From UMGS902 sp045538895 (lineage in GTDB: Bacteria > Bacillota > Clostridia > Oscillospirales > CAG-272), in assembly GCA_045538895.1 (NCBI GenBank), contig JAZQEH010000024.1, positions 1 through 35,683 of the forward strand: DNA of 35,683 nt, in the 5' to 3' direction. The position numbers were made by a program, and so were the translations under genes. A model generated the notes under the pieces. It made no database searches and had not been told where the DNA came from. It saw only the letters and a list, made by a program, of their open reading frames with translations. Of this stretch, positions 16,698 through 23,341 are shown piece after piece (position 1 is the first letter of the stretch; the number at the start of each line of letters is the position of its first letter).

Positions 16698-19445
16698 ATG
16701 AAAAAAATACTTTTTTCTTCCATAATTATTATTGCTCTTGTACTGTGCATACCCGCATTTGCTACTGATGACGTTGTTTTTGTTTCGGCAAACGGCTCCG
16801 ACGACGCCGTAGGTACTGCCGAGGCTCCCTTCTCATCGTTTTATGCTGCATTCCGTGCTTTACCATTTGGAGGCACAGTTGTAGTTTGCGACGAGATTTC
16901 AATTGTCGAAGTGCTCGAATTCCCTATGTCAAAGGGACTTATTACCGTAACTTCCGTTTATAACGGAGTTGACTATCGCACGGCAGGTGCAAAAATCGCT
17001 ACTTCAGCAAACATCTTTACAAAAAGTGCAATTAAATTTGAAAACATCAATTTTGTTGCAAACGCAAACAACCTCGTTATTCTTTGCAACGGTAATTACA
17101 CCTGCTTTGGCGAAGGAATTTCGGTACAAGCCGCATCCGACGAAATCAATCTCCTCAGCATTACCGCAGGTACAACCGGTGCCATTCCTGCAAACGGCGG
17201 ATATGTAGAAATACACAGCGGTGATTGGTTCCGCATACGTGCAGGTGCCCGTAGCAAAAGCTCTGCCGCACATATGGGAGATACAACTCTTGCAATTTAC
17301 GGCGGTACGTTTATAGATCCTCTGTATATGTGCAGCGATAGCGACGTTGACGGCAACGTAAACGTTTATATCTACGGCGGTACGTTTATGTCAACTCTTA
17401 CGAGTGCAATATCTTCAAACATCAACGGCAACCTATACGTTTCTATCTACGGTGGTGATTTTCTTGCCGGTTTGAAGCCCACTTCAAGCGGTAATATAAA
17501 CGGTAACTGCACTATAAACGTTTGCGGCGGAAATCTTGCCAGAATATTCAACGGCAGCGGCAATATTTCAGGCGATATAAGCGTTAACGTTGCAGACGGC
17601 ATTTCGGTATCGTGTGTGTTTGACAAAAACACGCTCACAGCAGCTGAACTTGCAACGCTTGCGGCTACTGATGCACAGAACATCGAAAACGCAAAAGCGA
17701 CAAAACGCCAAACCGTTCAAAATCCGTTTAAAAACCGTAACATCACCGATAGAGGCACAACCGAAAGCATTTACGTTGTTGAAAAAGCGGTTGCGGGCGG
17801 CGACATGAACGGTGACGGTAAAATCGCCCTTATCGACGTTCTTATGACTTTCAAACGCATGGTTGCAAGCAATTATGATGCAAATGCAGACATTAACGAG
17901 GACGGCGTAATCTCGATTTATGATGCAATAAAGATTCTCCGCTCTGCTTTAAACGGCGGTATGCTTATCGACAAATACGAAAACGGCAACGAAATCTCGG
18001 AAACACTCTCGCTTTACGGCGATATAAGTGTTTCGGGCGACAGTTTTGAAAACGGCTTTGTTTTCAGCGAAGTTGACCTCAGTACATATTCTCTTTCCTC
18101 AACAGCAACACTTGATGAAAACGCTGTTATAGGGCTTTATTTCGGTTGCGATACAGCTTCCCCGAGCGTACAAAACGGCTACTACTTTGAAGCCGACAAA
18201 ACTGCAGGCAAGCTTACGGTTTACAAAATCATAAGCGGCACTTACAGAGTTGTAGCCGAAAAGAATTACGCTTTCACATCTGAAACCTCCGTAATTAAAC
18301 TCACTTACGGCACAACAAAAAATGCCGTTCAACTTTATTTTTCAAGCAACCCAAGCGATGCATACTTCGCATTCGACTTGCAATTTGAGCCCTTCGGCAA
18401 CGGTGTTGGTGTGTATGCAGAAAACGCAAGTGCTACCCTGCCTATTTGCCTCTCCGAAGATACGATCCACACGGGTTACGGATACTATACAAATAATCTG
18501 TTTGAACAATTCACCGATCCCGAAGTTTTCTATTCAAACAGAAGATACTATTTCTACGGCACGTGCACATCATCTCAAAACAGCGGTATCCAATGCTACT
18601 CTACCAACAACTTTATAACATGGACAAACGAGGGCTTTGTACTTGCACACGGAAAGGCTTTCGGTGACGGCAGATACAAGGCTGCTAACATAGTTAAGAT
18701 TGATGATTTGTACTATATGTTCTATATGGCATATTCCGAAGAACTCGGTACGTCGGTAACCGCTTACGCAACCTCAAAATCACCCAAAGGTCCTTTCTCA
18801 AATTCGGATAAAACCGCACTTACAAGCGACTCTGATTTTATCGGCGGTCAGCCGTTTATTGACGATGACGGCAAGATTTATCTCATTTATGCACGCACAA
18901 CGGGCGGTAACAAGCTCTACGGTGCAGAAATCACTTTTGCAAACGGCAAAGCCGAAATCGACCTTTCTACAGAAAAACTTTTGCTTGTTCCCACAGAAGA
19001 TTGGGAATACGCCAAAGCATCGGTGGTTGAATGCGGCTTTATTGTAAAGCATGAAGGTATCTACTATATGCTCTATTCGGGCGGCAACTACAACTCTGCT
19101 TACGGCACGGGATATGCAACAAGCACTTCCCCTCTCGGCACGTATACAAAGTATGAAAACAACCCCATCCTCGTATCGAACGACCAATCGTTTGGCGTCG
19201 GTGCCGCAACCGTTTTTGTTTCTCCTGACGGTAGTGAACATTTTGTTGCTTACATCCGCAACTTCTCACCTGCCGCTGCTCGACCGCTGCTCACGTGCGT
19301 TGACCGCATCCGCTTTGTTGACAATCCGAACGGCGGTAACGATATTATTGAAATCAGTGCTCCTTCGGTAAATCCCCAAAAATTCCCGAGCGGCATTGGC
19401 ACTTCACAAAGCAGTGACTACCAAACCTTAAGATGGCATTGGTGA
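16698..19445 (+). CDS. Secreted multidomain GH43-like protein C
   Basis: 915 aa; AAAAGG precedes the ATG, 42 bp after protein B. Signal peptide about 1-22. Beta-helix-like region with DVVFVSANGSDDAVGT and repeated VYIYGGTF/SIYGGDF; internal dockerin-like loops DMNGDGKIALID and DINEDGVISIYD (about 368-420); jelly-roll-like module; GH43-like domain with Asp607 (FTDPEVF), Asp722-724 and Glu778. Probably cotranscribed with protein B, since only a weak hairpin separates them. Ends at a strong terminator. Confidence 0.85.
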   Translation: MKKILFSSIIIIALVLCIPAFATDDVVFVSANGSDDAVGTAEAPFSSFYAAFRALPFGGTVVVCDEISIVEVLEFPMSKGLITVTSVYNGVDYRTAGAKIATSANIFTKSAIKFENINFVANANNLVILCNGNYTCFGEGISVQAASDEINLLSITAGTTGAIPANGGYVEIHSGDWFRIRAGARSKSSAAHMGDTTLAIYGGTFIDPLYMCSDSDVDGNVNVYIYGGTFMSTLTSAISSNINGNLYVSIYGGDFLAGLKPTSSGNINGNCTINVCGGNLARIFNGSGNISGDISVNVADGISVSCVFDKNTLTAAELATLAATDAQNIENAKATKRQTVQNPFKNRNITDRGTTESIYVVEKAVAGGDMNGDGKIALIDVLMTFKRMVASNYDANADINEDGVISIYDAIKILRSALNGGMLIDKYENGNEISETLSLYGDISVSGDSFENGFVFSEVDLSTYSLSSTATLDENAVIGLYFGCDTASPSVQNGYYFEADKTAGKLTVYKIISGTYRVVAEKNYAFTSETSVIKLTYGTTKNAVQLYFSSNPSDAYFAFDLQFEPFGNGVGVYAENASATLPICLSEDTIHTGYGYYTNNLFEQFTDPEVFYSNRRYYFYGTCTSSQNSGIQCYSTNNFITWTNEGFVLAHGKAFGDGRYKAANIVKIDDLYYMFYMAYSEELGTSVTAYATSKSPKGPFSNSDKTALTSDSDFIGGQPFIDDDGKIYLIYARTTGGNKLYGAEITFANGKAEIDLSTEKLLLVPTEDWEYAKASVVECGFIVKHEGIYYMLYSGGNYNSAYGTGYATSTSPLGTYTKYENNPILVSNDQSFGVGAATVFVSPDGSEHFVAYIRNFSPAAARPLLTCVDRIRFVDNPNGGNDIIEISAPSVNPQKFPSGIGTSQSSDYQTLRWHW

Positions 19446-19479
19446 AAATAGGAAAGCCTTTCGGCTTTCCTATTTTTTT
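19446..19479 (+). terminator. Intrinsic terminator after the GH43-like cluster
   Basis: A 13-bp stem (19446-19458 with 19463-19475), loop TTTC, followed by a T-run to 19479. Confidence 0.9.
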
Positions 19480-19490
19480 CACAAAAAGGC

Positions 19491-19519
19491 TTGACAAAGC
19501 TACGTCAGATATGTATAAT
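19491..19519 (+). promoter_or_regulatory. tRNA-Ser(GCU) promoter (consensus)
   Basis: Perfect TTGACA (19491-19496), 17-nt spacer, perfect TATAAT (19514-19519); the tRNA starts 37 bp downstream. Confidence 0.85.
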
Positions 19520-19556
19520 AATTGTTGTGTGTTAAATCACCTAATACACAAAGTAT

Positions 19557-19646
19557 GCAGAAGTACTCAAGTGGTGAAGAGGCGCCCCTGCTAAGGGTGT
19601 AGGTCGGGTAACCGGCGCGAGAGTTCAAATCTCTCCTTCTGCGCCA
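19557..19646 (+). tRNA. tRNA-Ser, anticodon GCU
   Basis: 90 nt with the long variable arm of class II tRNAs. Acceptor GCAGAAG pairs with CTTCTGC (19636-19642), discriminator G, encoded CCA (19644-19646). The anticodon stem CGCCC/GGGTG encloses loop CTGCTAA, anticodon GCT at 19590-19592, reading AGC/AGU. The T-arm has TTCAAAT. Confidence 0.95.
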
Positions 19647-19649
19647 AGT

Positions 19650-19680
19650 AAAAGAGCCATCCTTTTGGATGGCTCTTTTG
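19650..19680 (+). terminator. tRNA-Ser(GCU) terminator
   Basis: AAAAGAGCCATCC, loop TTTT, GGATGGCTCTTTT (19650-19679). It is repeated exactly at 19794-19823. Confidence 0.85.
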
Positions 19681-19681
19681 C

Positions 19682-19825
19682 TTTGTGCTAACGGGGAGTA
19701 CCGAGCAGAACCTCTCGCTCATTTGCGTAGCAAATGAAAATGGCTTGCGTAGCAAGACATTGAGGGTATCGAATCTCTCCTTCTGCACCAAGTAAAAGAG
19801 CCATCCTTTTGGATGGCTCTTTTGC
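19682..19825 (+). repeat. tRNA-Ser tail repeat element, copy 1
   Basis: A roughly 91-nt unit (19682-19772) followed by a second copy of the tRNA 3' end and terminator (19773-19825), which matches 19629-19681 at 52 of 53 positions; the one change turns the tRNA discriminator G to A. The unit begins GGGGAGTACCG (19693) and contains hairpins CATTTGC-GTA-GCAAATG and AATGG-CTTGC-GTA-GCAAG-ACATT. A closely similar element, in the opposite orientation, follows the other tRNA-Ser at 25612-25750. The terminator at 19794-19823 can also stop the leftward kinase operon. Confidence 0.8.
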
Positions 19826-19833
19826 ATTCAATT

Positions 19834-20547
19834 CTACTTATTTCGAGTTGCGTTATATGCTACGCTGACCGACTCTGTTTTCATGTTACACCTCAAAACA
19901 TAAATCGGTAAAGATTCAATCAGGCAGTCAAGCATGTTTAATAATGAGTTCATCTGTTCCACCTGCTTAGGCATAAGTACCTGATGAAAAATCCGTTCTA
20001 TGCTGTATTCGTAAGATGCTACATCACAACTCGGCTCTACGGCACGCTCCAACATAAAAAGTGCTTTTAACGGAACAGATGCATTGCATCCCATATTTTC
20101 TTTTCCGCACCATGGCGTTCCGTAAGCAATAAATTTCCACGAATCTCCGTCAGGCACGACACGAATCAACGGTTTATCACCGTTAATCACCCGTGCACGG
20201 TTTCCAAAATGCTCCTGCCAAAGCCGTGTCTGAGTAGTTTTTCCCGTGCCGCTGCGTGCCAAAAAAGCATATCCATCACCGTCTACTTCAATGACCGAAG
20301 CATGCATAACAAATACGCCGTACCGCAGCATTTCCAATGCCAGTTTGCGATACATACATACCGTTTCCAGATAACCGTCCGAAAAAGCCGCATTTTGCAT
20401 CGCCCGTTCTTCACTGATCTCTTCAGGCAAAACCGTCAAAACAAATTCAGGGGCAGCCTCTGTTTCATACCCTCGGCACAGTTTTTCAAGTTCCGGGAAG
20501 CTGTTGTTCATTTGAAGCGGAACTCCTGCCAACTGAATTTTAACCAT
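19834..20547 (-). CDS. HPr-kinase-like ATPase/kinase of a peptide (RiPP-like) cluster
   Basis: 237 aa; AAGGGG lies about 10 nt before the ATG. The Walker A motif ARSGTGKTTQTRLW sits about residues 97-110, preceded by VMHASVIEVDGDGYAFL. It continues with RVINGDKPLIRV and YGTPWCGKENMGCNASVPLKALF, an order typical of HprK C-domain-like proteins found in RiPP clusters (for example the lasso kinase group). Such kinases phosphorylate a Ser/Thr side chain of the precursor peptide; that role here is inferred from context. Last gene of the operon, 22 bp after the ABC gene. It lacks the N-terminal domain of true HPr kinases. Confidence 0.75.
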   Translation of the reverse strand: MVKIQLAGVPLQMNNSFPELEKLCRGYETEAAPEFVLTVLPEEISEERAMQNAAFSDGYLETVCMYRKLALEMLRYGVFVMHASVIEVDGDGYAFLARSGTGKTTQTRLWQEHFGNRARVINGDKPLIRVVPDGDSWKFIAYGTPWCGKENMGCNASVPLKALFMLERAVEPSCDVASYEYSIERIFHQVLMPKQVEQMNSLLNMLDCLIESLPIYVLRCNMKTESVSVAYNATRNK

Positions 20548-20569
20548 ATTCTATTTCCCCTTATTCATA

Positions 20570-22225
20570 TTATAGCTCGTGAATTTTCCCGTTATCTATT
20601 TCCACTATCCGATTGCAGATATCCAAAGCAGCTTTTCTATGTGTAACGATAATAACCGTGCGGTTTTTCAATCTTCGCAAATTCTCCAGAACCTTTGCCT
20701 CAGTTTGCTCATCCAATGCCGATGTAGCTTCATCCAGCAAAAGCACGGGCTTTTCGGAATATAGTGCCCTTGCGATGGCAAGGCGCTGAAGCTGACCTTC
20801 GGACAATCCCGCACCACGTTCCGCTAAAAGTGTATCGTATCCCCTCTCTAGAGCAGAAATAAATCCGTCTGCCTCTGCAATGCGGCAGGCTTCCTTTAAT
20901 CTTTCTTCGTCCACGCTCTCACCCTGCCAGAAATGAACTGCATCCCGAATAGTACCCGATAGCAAAAAATTTCCCTGCGGTACGTAAGAAACCATCTCAC
21001 GTATTCCAGCATCAAGAAAATATACTTCTCCGTCCGAATTCAAAACGCTGATAGCCGGTTCCTGCGGAGAATAAAGTCCGAGCATCAACTTTAAAAAAGT
21101 ACTCTTACCTGCTCCTGACTCGCCGATAAAGGCAATAAAATCCCCTCTGTTTATAACAAAATCCAGATTCTTCAAAATACTTCTGCCGGAATTATCGTTA
21201 TCGTAAGAAAAGCTAAGATTATTACATTCAATCCGAGAAAAGTTTTTCCGCATTTTCTTCCAATCCAATGTCGGAATTTCCTGCTCGCTTGGGAGATTCC
21301 CAAGTTCCTGTAAACGTTCGGCAGATGCCATCATGGTATAGTACTGCGGCATAATACCGGTAACCTGCAATGCGGGACCGGTAATCTGACCTATAAGCTG
21401 CCAGACCGCAGAAAAAGTGCCGAACGAAACTGTTCCGCGTACTATTCCCATGCCACACCAAAGCATTCCTATAATATATGCCACATTTATAGCCGCCGAG
21501 CATCCGGAGCCCAACACCTGCGAGAGCACCGTTTTTTTCATAATAACCTTGCGGGAAGCATCCATACTCTCTTTTGCCACCGACTCTACTCCACGTGTCG
21601 CCTGAAACGAGCGGATAATTGAGAGATTCCCCAAAAACTCCTGCAAAACTCCGATAACCTTTCCCTGCGACTCCATAACCAACTTGTGGTATTTACGCAC
21701 AAAGCCTCGTAAAGGCAAACCGACAGCGAGCATTACAATAAAACATCCCAAAAGCAAAAGTGCTAAATTTCCTTGCAATGATGTAAGACAAATTGACGCA
21801 CCAATTACCTTGGCAAGCAATGCACATATCTCCATGGGAAGCGAAAAAATTGTCCCGACGACTACGTTTGTGTCTGCAGAAATCAACTGCATGTATTCAC
21901 CGGTGTTTCGTCCGTGCAAAGATGCATATTCTCGTGTAAGTATGGTATGAAAGCTCCCCATTCTGACTTTATTATACATCGCAGTAGAAGCTGCGTGATA
22001 AAAAAGATTCTTTGCGGCACCGCCAACTAACTGAAAGAAAATAAGGCAGAAAAAAACAAAAAACCAACGCAGAAATCCCTTACGATCCCCTGCGGCGGCC
22101 AGATCCAAAAAATTACGCATAGCCAACGCCTGTACTACCCCGGCAAGTGTCAACAACACTGTAAAAATGCAAAGCATTATCACAACCCACAAGTATTTCC
22201 CTGTTAGCTTAACGAGCCATTTCAT
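20570..22225 (-). CDS. ABC transporter, fused membrane and ATPase domains (peptide exporter-like)
   Basis: 551 aa; AGAGGTG before the ATG at 22225. Residues about 1-310 form a six-helix type-IV exporter domain; about 335-551 are the nucleotide-binding domain with Walker A GESGAGKST, Q-loop YVPQGNFLLSGTI, signature LSEGQLQRLAIARAL, Walker B VLLLDEATSALDE and switch THR. There is no N-terminal C39 peptidase, so it would not cleave a double-glycine leader itself. It lies between the peptide gene and the kinase and probably exports the mature peptide. Confidence 0.88.
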   Translation of the reverse strand: MKWLVKLTGKYLWVVIMLCIFTVLLTLAGVVQALAMRNFLDLAAAGDRKGFLRWFFVFFCLIFFQLVGGAAKNLFYHAASTAMYNKVRMGSFHTILTREYASLHGRNTGEYMQLISADTNVVVGTIFSLPMEICALLAKVIGASICLTSLQGNLALLLLGCFIVMLAVGLPLRGFVRKYHKLVMESQGKVIGVLQEFLGNLSIIRSFQATRGVESVAKESMDASRKVIMKKTVLSQVLGSGCSAAINVAYIIGMLWCGMGIVRGTVSFGTFSAVWQLIGQITGPALQVTGIMPQYYTMMASAERLQELGNLPSEQEIPTLDWKKMRKNFSRIECNNLSFSYDNDNSGRSILKNLDFVINRGDFIAFIGESGAGKSTFLKLMLGLYSPQEPAISVLNSDGEVYFLDAGIREMVSYVPQGNFLLSGTIRDAVHFWQGESVDEERLKEACRIAEADGFISALERGYDTLLAERGAGLSEGQLQRLAIARALYSEKPVLLLDEATSALDEQTEAKVLENLRRLKNRTVIIVTHRKAALDICNRIVEIDNGKIHEL

Positions 22226-22295
22226 ATCATGTCACCTCTTGATATATGGTCACCTCTAAAAACCTACTGATAAAACGGGTGATAATAAGAAAAAA

Positions 22296-22322
22296 TCTGC
22301 CGCCGCGAATCGCAGCGGCAGA
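22296..22322 (-). terminator. Terminator/attenuator just after the peptide gene
   Basis: On the minus strand a 12-bp GC-rich stem (22311-22322 with 22296-22307, one G-U pair), loop ATT, then TTTTTTCTT. It is placed between the 67-aa peptide and the ABC gene, a common way to make more precursor than enzyme. Confidence 0.85.
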
Positions 22323-22386
22323 CCTGTTGTGCAAATAAACAAATTCATGATATTTGACACACACTGCCCAAATCGGCAATAGAGAA

Positions 22387-22590
22387 TTAGCCACCAATAA
22401 TAGTACCGGAGCTTGAAACTTCAACGCCGCAATGAGAACATACAAATTTCATTGTACCGTTAGAAATAGTCACTACTGCGTTATGTCCGCTGGAATTAGT
22501 GCAAGGATCAACAACAGCATTTTCGGGTGCAGCAACTGAAGAAGCGATGACGTCCTGTGCCTCCAACTGGATCATTTCGATATTCAACAT
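22387..22590 (-). CDS. Candidate RiPP precursor peptide (67 aa)
   Basis: Excellent ribosome site AAAGGAGAGGG before the ATG at 22590. Starts MLNIEMIQLEAQDVIASSVA, a leader-like acidic/hydrophobic part. The second half, from Cys30, is rich in Ser, Thr, Asn and Gly and has Cys51 and Cys54 (FVCSHCGVEV). It ends SSSGTIIGG. There is no signal peptide or membrane segment. It lies between a PqqD-like gene and an ABC exporter plus kinase, with its own promoter and terminator, so a modified peptide precursor is the best reading. The serine run near the C-terminus could be the kinase target. A small zinc-ribbon-like regulator is an alternative because of CxxC. Confidence 0.65.
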   Translation of the reverse strand: MLNIEMIQLEAQDVIASSVAAPENAVVDPCTNSSGHNAVVTISNGTMKFVCSHCGVEVSSSGTIIGG

Positions 22591-22616
22591 TGTTACCCTC
22601 TCCTTTCTTGAAATTT

Positions 22617-22645
22617 TATATACGATTCATAAGATATCCTGTGAA
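22617..22645 (-). promoter_or_regulatory. Possible dedicated promoter of the peptide gene
   Basis: On the minus strand TTCACA (22640-22645), 17 nt, TATATA (22617-22622), 27 bp upstream of the ATG at 22590. The -10 is imperfect. Confidence 0.45.
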
Positions 22646-22711
22646 CCGCAACAACTGCCAAAAATGTTTATATAAATCCTTAACAGTTTGCTGTAAATTA
22701 TATCAAGCCGT

Positions 22712-22975
22712 TCAGGCAATAACATCTGCCTTTCGCAGCGTATCTAAAAAGTGCTTCAGCTCAGGTTGAAGTTCTGCTTCACTGACGGAATATTCCTTTA
22801 CCAAAGCCAAAAGCAATTCCTGCTCATTTATCCCTTTTTTTAACAATTCAAATGCGTATGCTCCGGATTCATCCAAGCGAATCACATAATGAAAACTCTC
22901 GCTGACTGCACCGGTTGCAACCACAACATATTGCTTACCCAGCTTACGCAAAATAAAGCCGTCTTTTACCTTCAT
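22712..22975 (-). CDS. PqqD-like RiPP recognition element protein
   Basis: 87 aa; GGAGGAAGGG precedes the ATG at 22975. The pattern MKVKDGFILRKLGKQYVVVA, then YVIRLDESGAYAFELLKKG, then a helical tail ending in ELKHFLDTLRKADVI matches the winged-helix PqqD/lasso B1 family, which binds leader peptides and presents them to modifying enzymes. First gene of the leftward operon and the one nearest the invertible segment. No cognate radical SAM enzyme or lasso protease is present in the window. Confidence 0.85.
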   Translation of the reverse strand: MKVKDGFILRKLGKQYVVVATGAVSESFHYVIRLDESGAYAFELLKKGINEQELLLALVKEYSVSEAELQPELKHFLDTLRKADVIA

Positions 22976-23022
22976 TGCCCTTCCTCCAATTTCTGCATTA
23001 ACCTCACCAAACTATAGGAAGT

Positions 23023-23051
23023 TACAACATTATTTGCATTCTGTGGTAAAA
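23023..23051 (+). repeat. Left inverted recombination-like site
   Basis: TACAACA (23023-23029), 12-nt core TTATTTGCATTC, TGTGGTA (23042-23048), then AAA. Matches the right site inverted with one mismatch in 29 (25 contiguous identical). Confidence 0.8.
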
Positions 23052-23073
23052 TGCAGCTGCCGGAAAAGAATAT

Positions 23074-23102
23074 ATTATATGATGACAACATTGCTGACAC
23101 AA
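23074..23102 (-). promoter_or_regulatory. Leftward promoter inside the invertible segment
   Basis: On the minus strand TTGTGT (23097-23102), 17 nt, perfect TATAAT (23074-23079). It points out of the segment toward the PqqD-like gene in the orientation present here. The -35 is weak. Confidence 0.5.
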
Positions 23103-23139
23103 AACAAGACAAATATTGATGCCCTGAGCATAAAACAAG

Positions 23140-23205
23140 GCAGCAAAACAACGCCCTTTTAGCTAAAAAATGGTAATCGTTTTTAAAAGGGCGTTGTTTT
23201 GCTGC
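23140..23205. repeat. 22-bp perfect inverted repeat inside the segment
   Basis: Arms 23140-23161 and 23184-23205 are exact reverse complements (GCAGCAAAACAACGCCC at the outer end), loop 22 nt. No strong T-run follows on either strand, so it is not a standard terminator. Confidence 0.8.
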
Positions 23206-23214
23206 TTCAAATTC

Positions 23215-23254
23215 AAAAAGCAATACAAATTTTTTAAAAAATGTATTGCTTTTT
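23215..23254. terminator. Bidirectional terminator-like hairpin inside the segment
   Basis: AAAAAGCAATACA (23215-23227) and TGTATTGCTTTTT (23242-23254) enclose a 14-nt A/T loop. Both strands give a stem ending in five Ts. It overlaps the -35 of the rightward promoter and could insulate the two outward promoters. Confidence 0.6.
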
Positions 23255-23274
23255 CTGAAAAAATAATATATAAT
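23246..23274 (+). promoter_or_regulatory. Rightward promoter inside the invertible segment
   Basis: TTGCTT (23246-23251), 17 nt, perfect TATAAT (23269-23274). It points toward the 3' end of the recombinase gene now (antisense) and would point at the peptide operon after inversion. Confidence 0.45.
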
Positions 23275-23302
23275 TTATGTAATCATGCCATGTTATTTGA
23301 AT

Positions 23303-23331
23303 TTTTACCACAGAATGCAAATAATGTGGTA
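23303..23331 (-). repeat. Right inverted recombination-like site
   Basis: TACCACA (23306-23312), 12-nt core GAATGCAAATAA, TGTGGTA (23325-23331): perfect 7-bp arms. Its core is the reverse complement of the left core. Confidence 0.8.
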
Positions 23332-23341
23332 TTTTTTTATT

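Larger units (their letters stand above)
23023..23331. other. Candidate invertible DNA segment (phase switch)
   Basis: Bounded by inverted repeats 23023-23051 and 23303-23331: 25 bp identical plus a dyad extension. Each contains a 26-bp core TACCACA-N12-TGTGGTA (left copy TACAACA). The N12 is asymmetric and in opposite orientation in the two sites. Inside are one outward-facing promoter at each end and two hairpins in the middle. A complete tyrosine recombinase gene ends 10 bp from the right site. The whole gap between the PqqD-like gene and the recombinase (22976-23341) is occupied by this structure; I see no convincing protein gene in it. A palindromic MITE is the alternative. Confidence 0.7.

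Noticed and set aside
19629..19825. The duplicated tRNA-Ser 3' end as attL/attR of a genomic island carrying the peptide cluster
   Set aside because: The two copies are only 144 bp apart and do not flank the cluster; the same arrangement occurs at the other tRNA-Ser with no cargo.
22387..22590. A bacteriocin with a double-glycine leader
   Set aside because: The Gly-Gly is at the extreme C-terminus with no core after it, and the ABC exporter lacks a C39 peptidase domain.
19834..22975. A lasso peptide cluster
   Set aside because: There is no B2 transglutaminase-like protease or asparagine-synthetase-like cyclase, and the peptide lacks a lasso-type core with an Asp/Glu at ring position 7-9.
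22972..23223. An 83-aa minus-strand protein upstream of the PqqD-like gene
   Set aside because: It spans both hairpins and the predicted -10 box, has no ribosome site at its start, and is not recognisable. Only the short part after the site is discussed as a possible leader.
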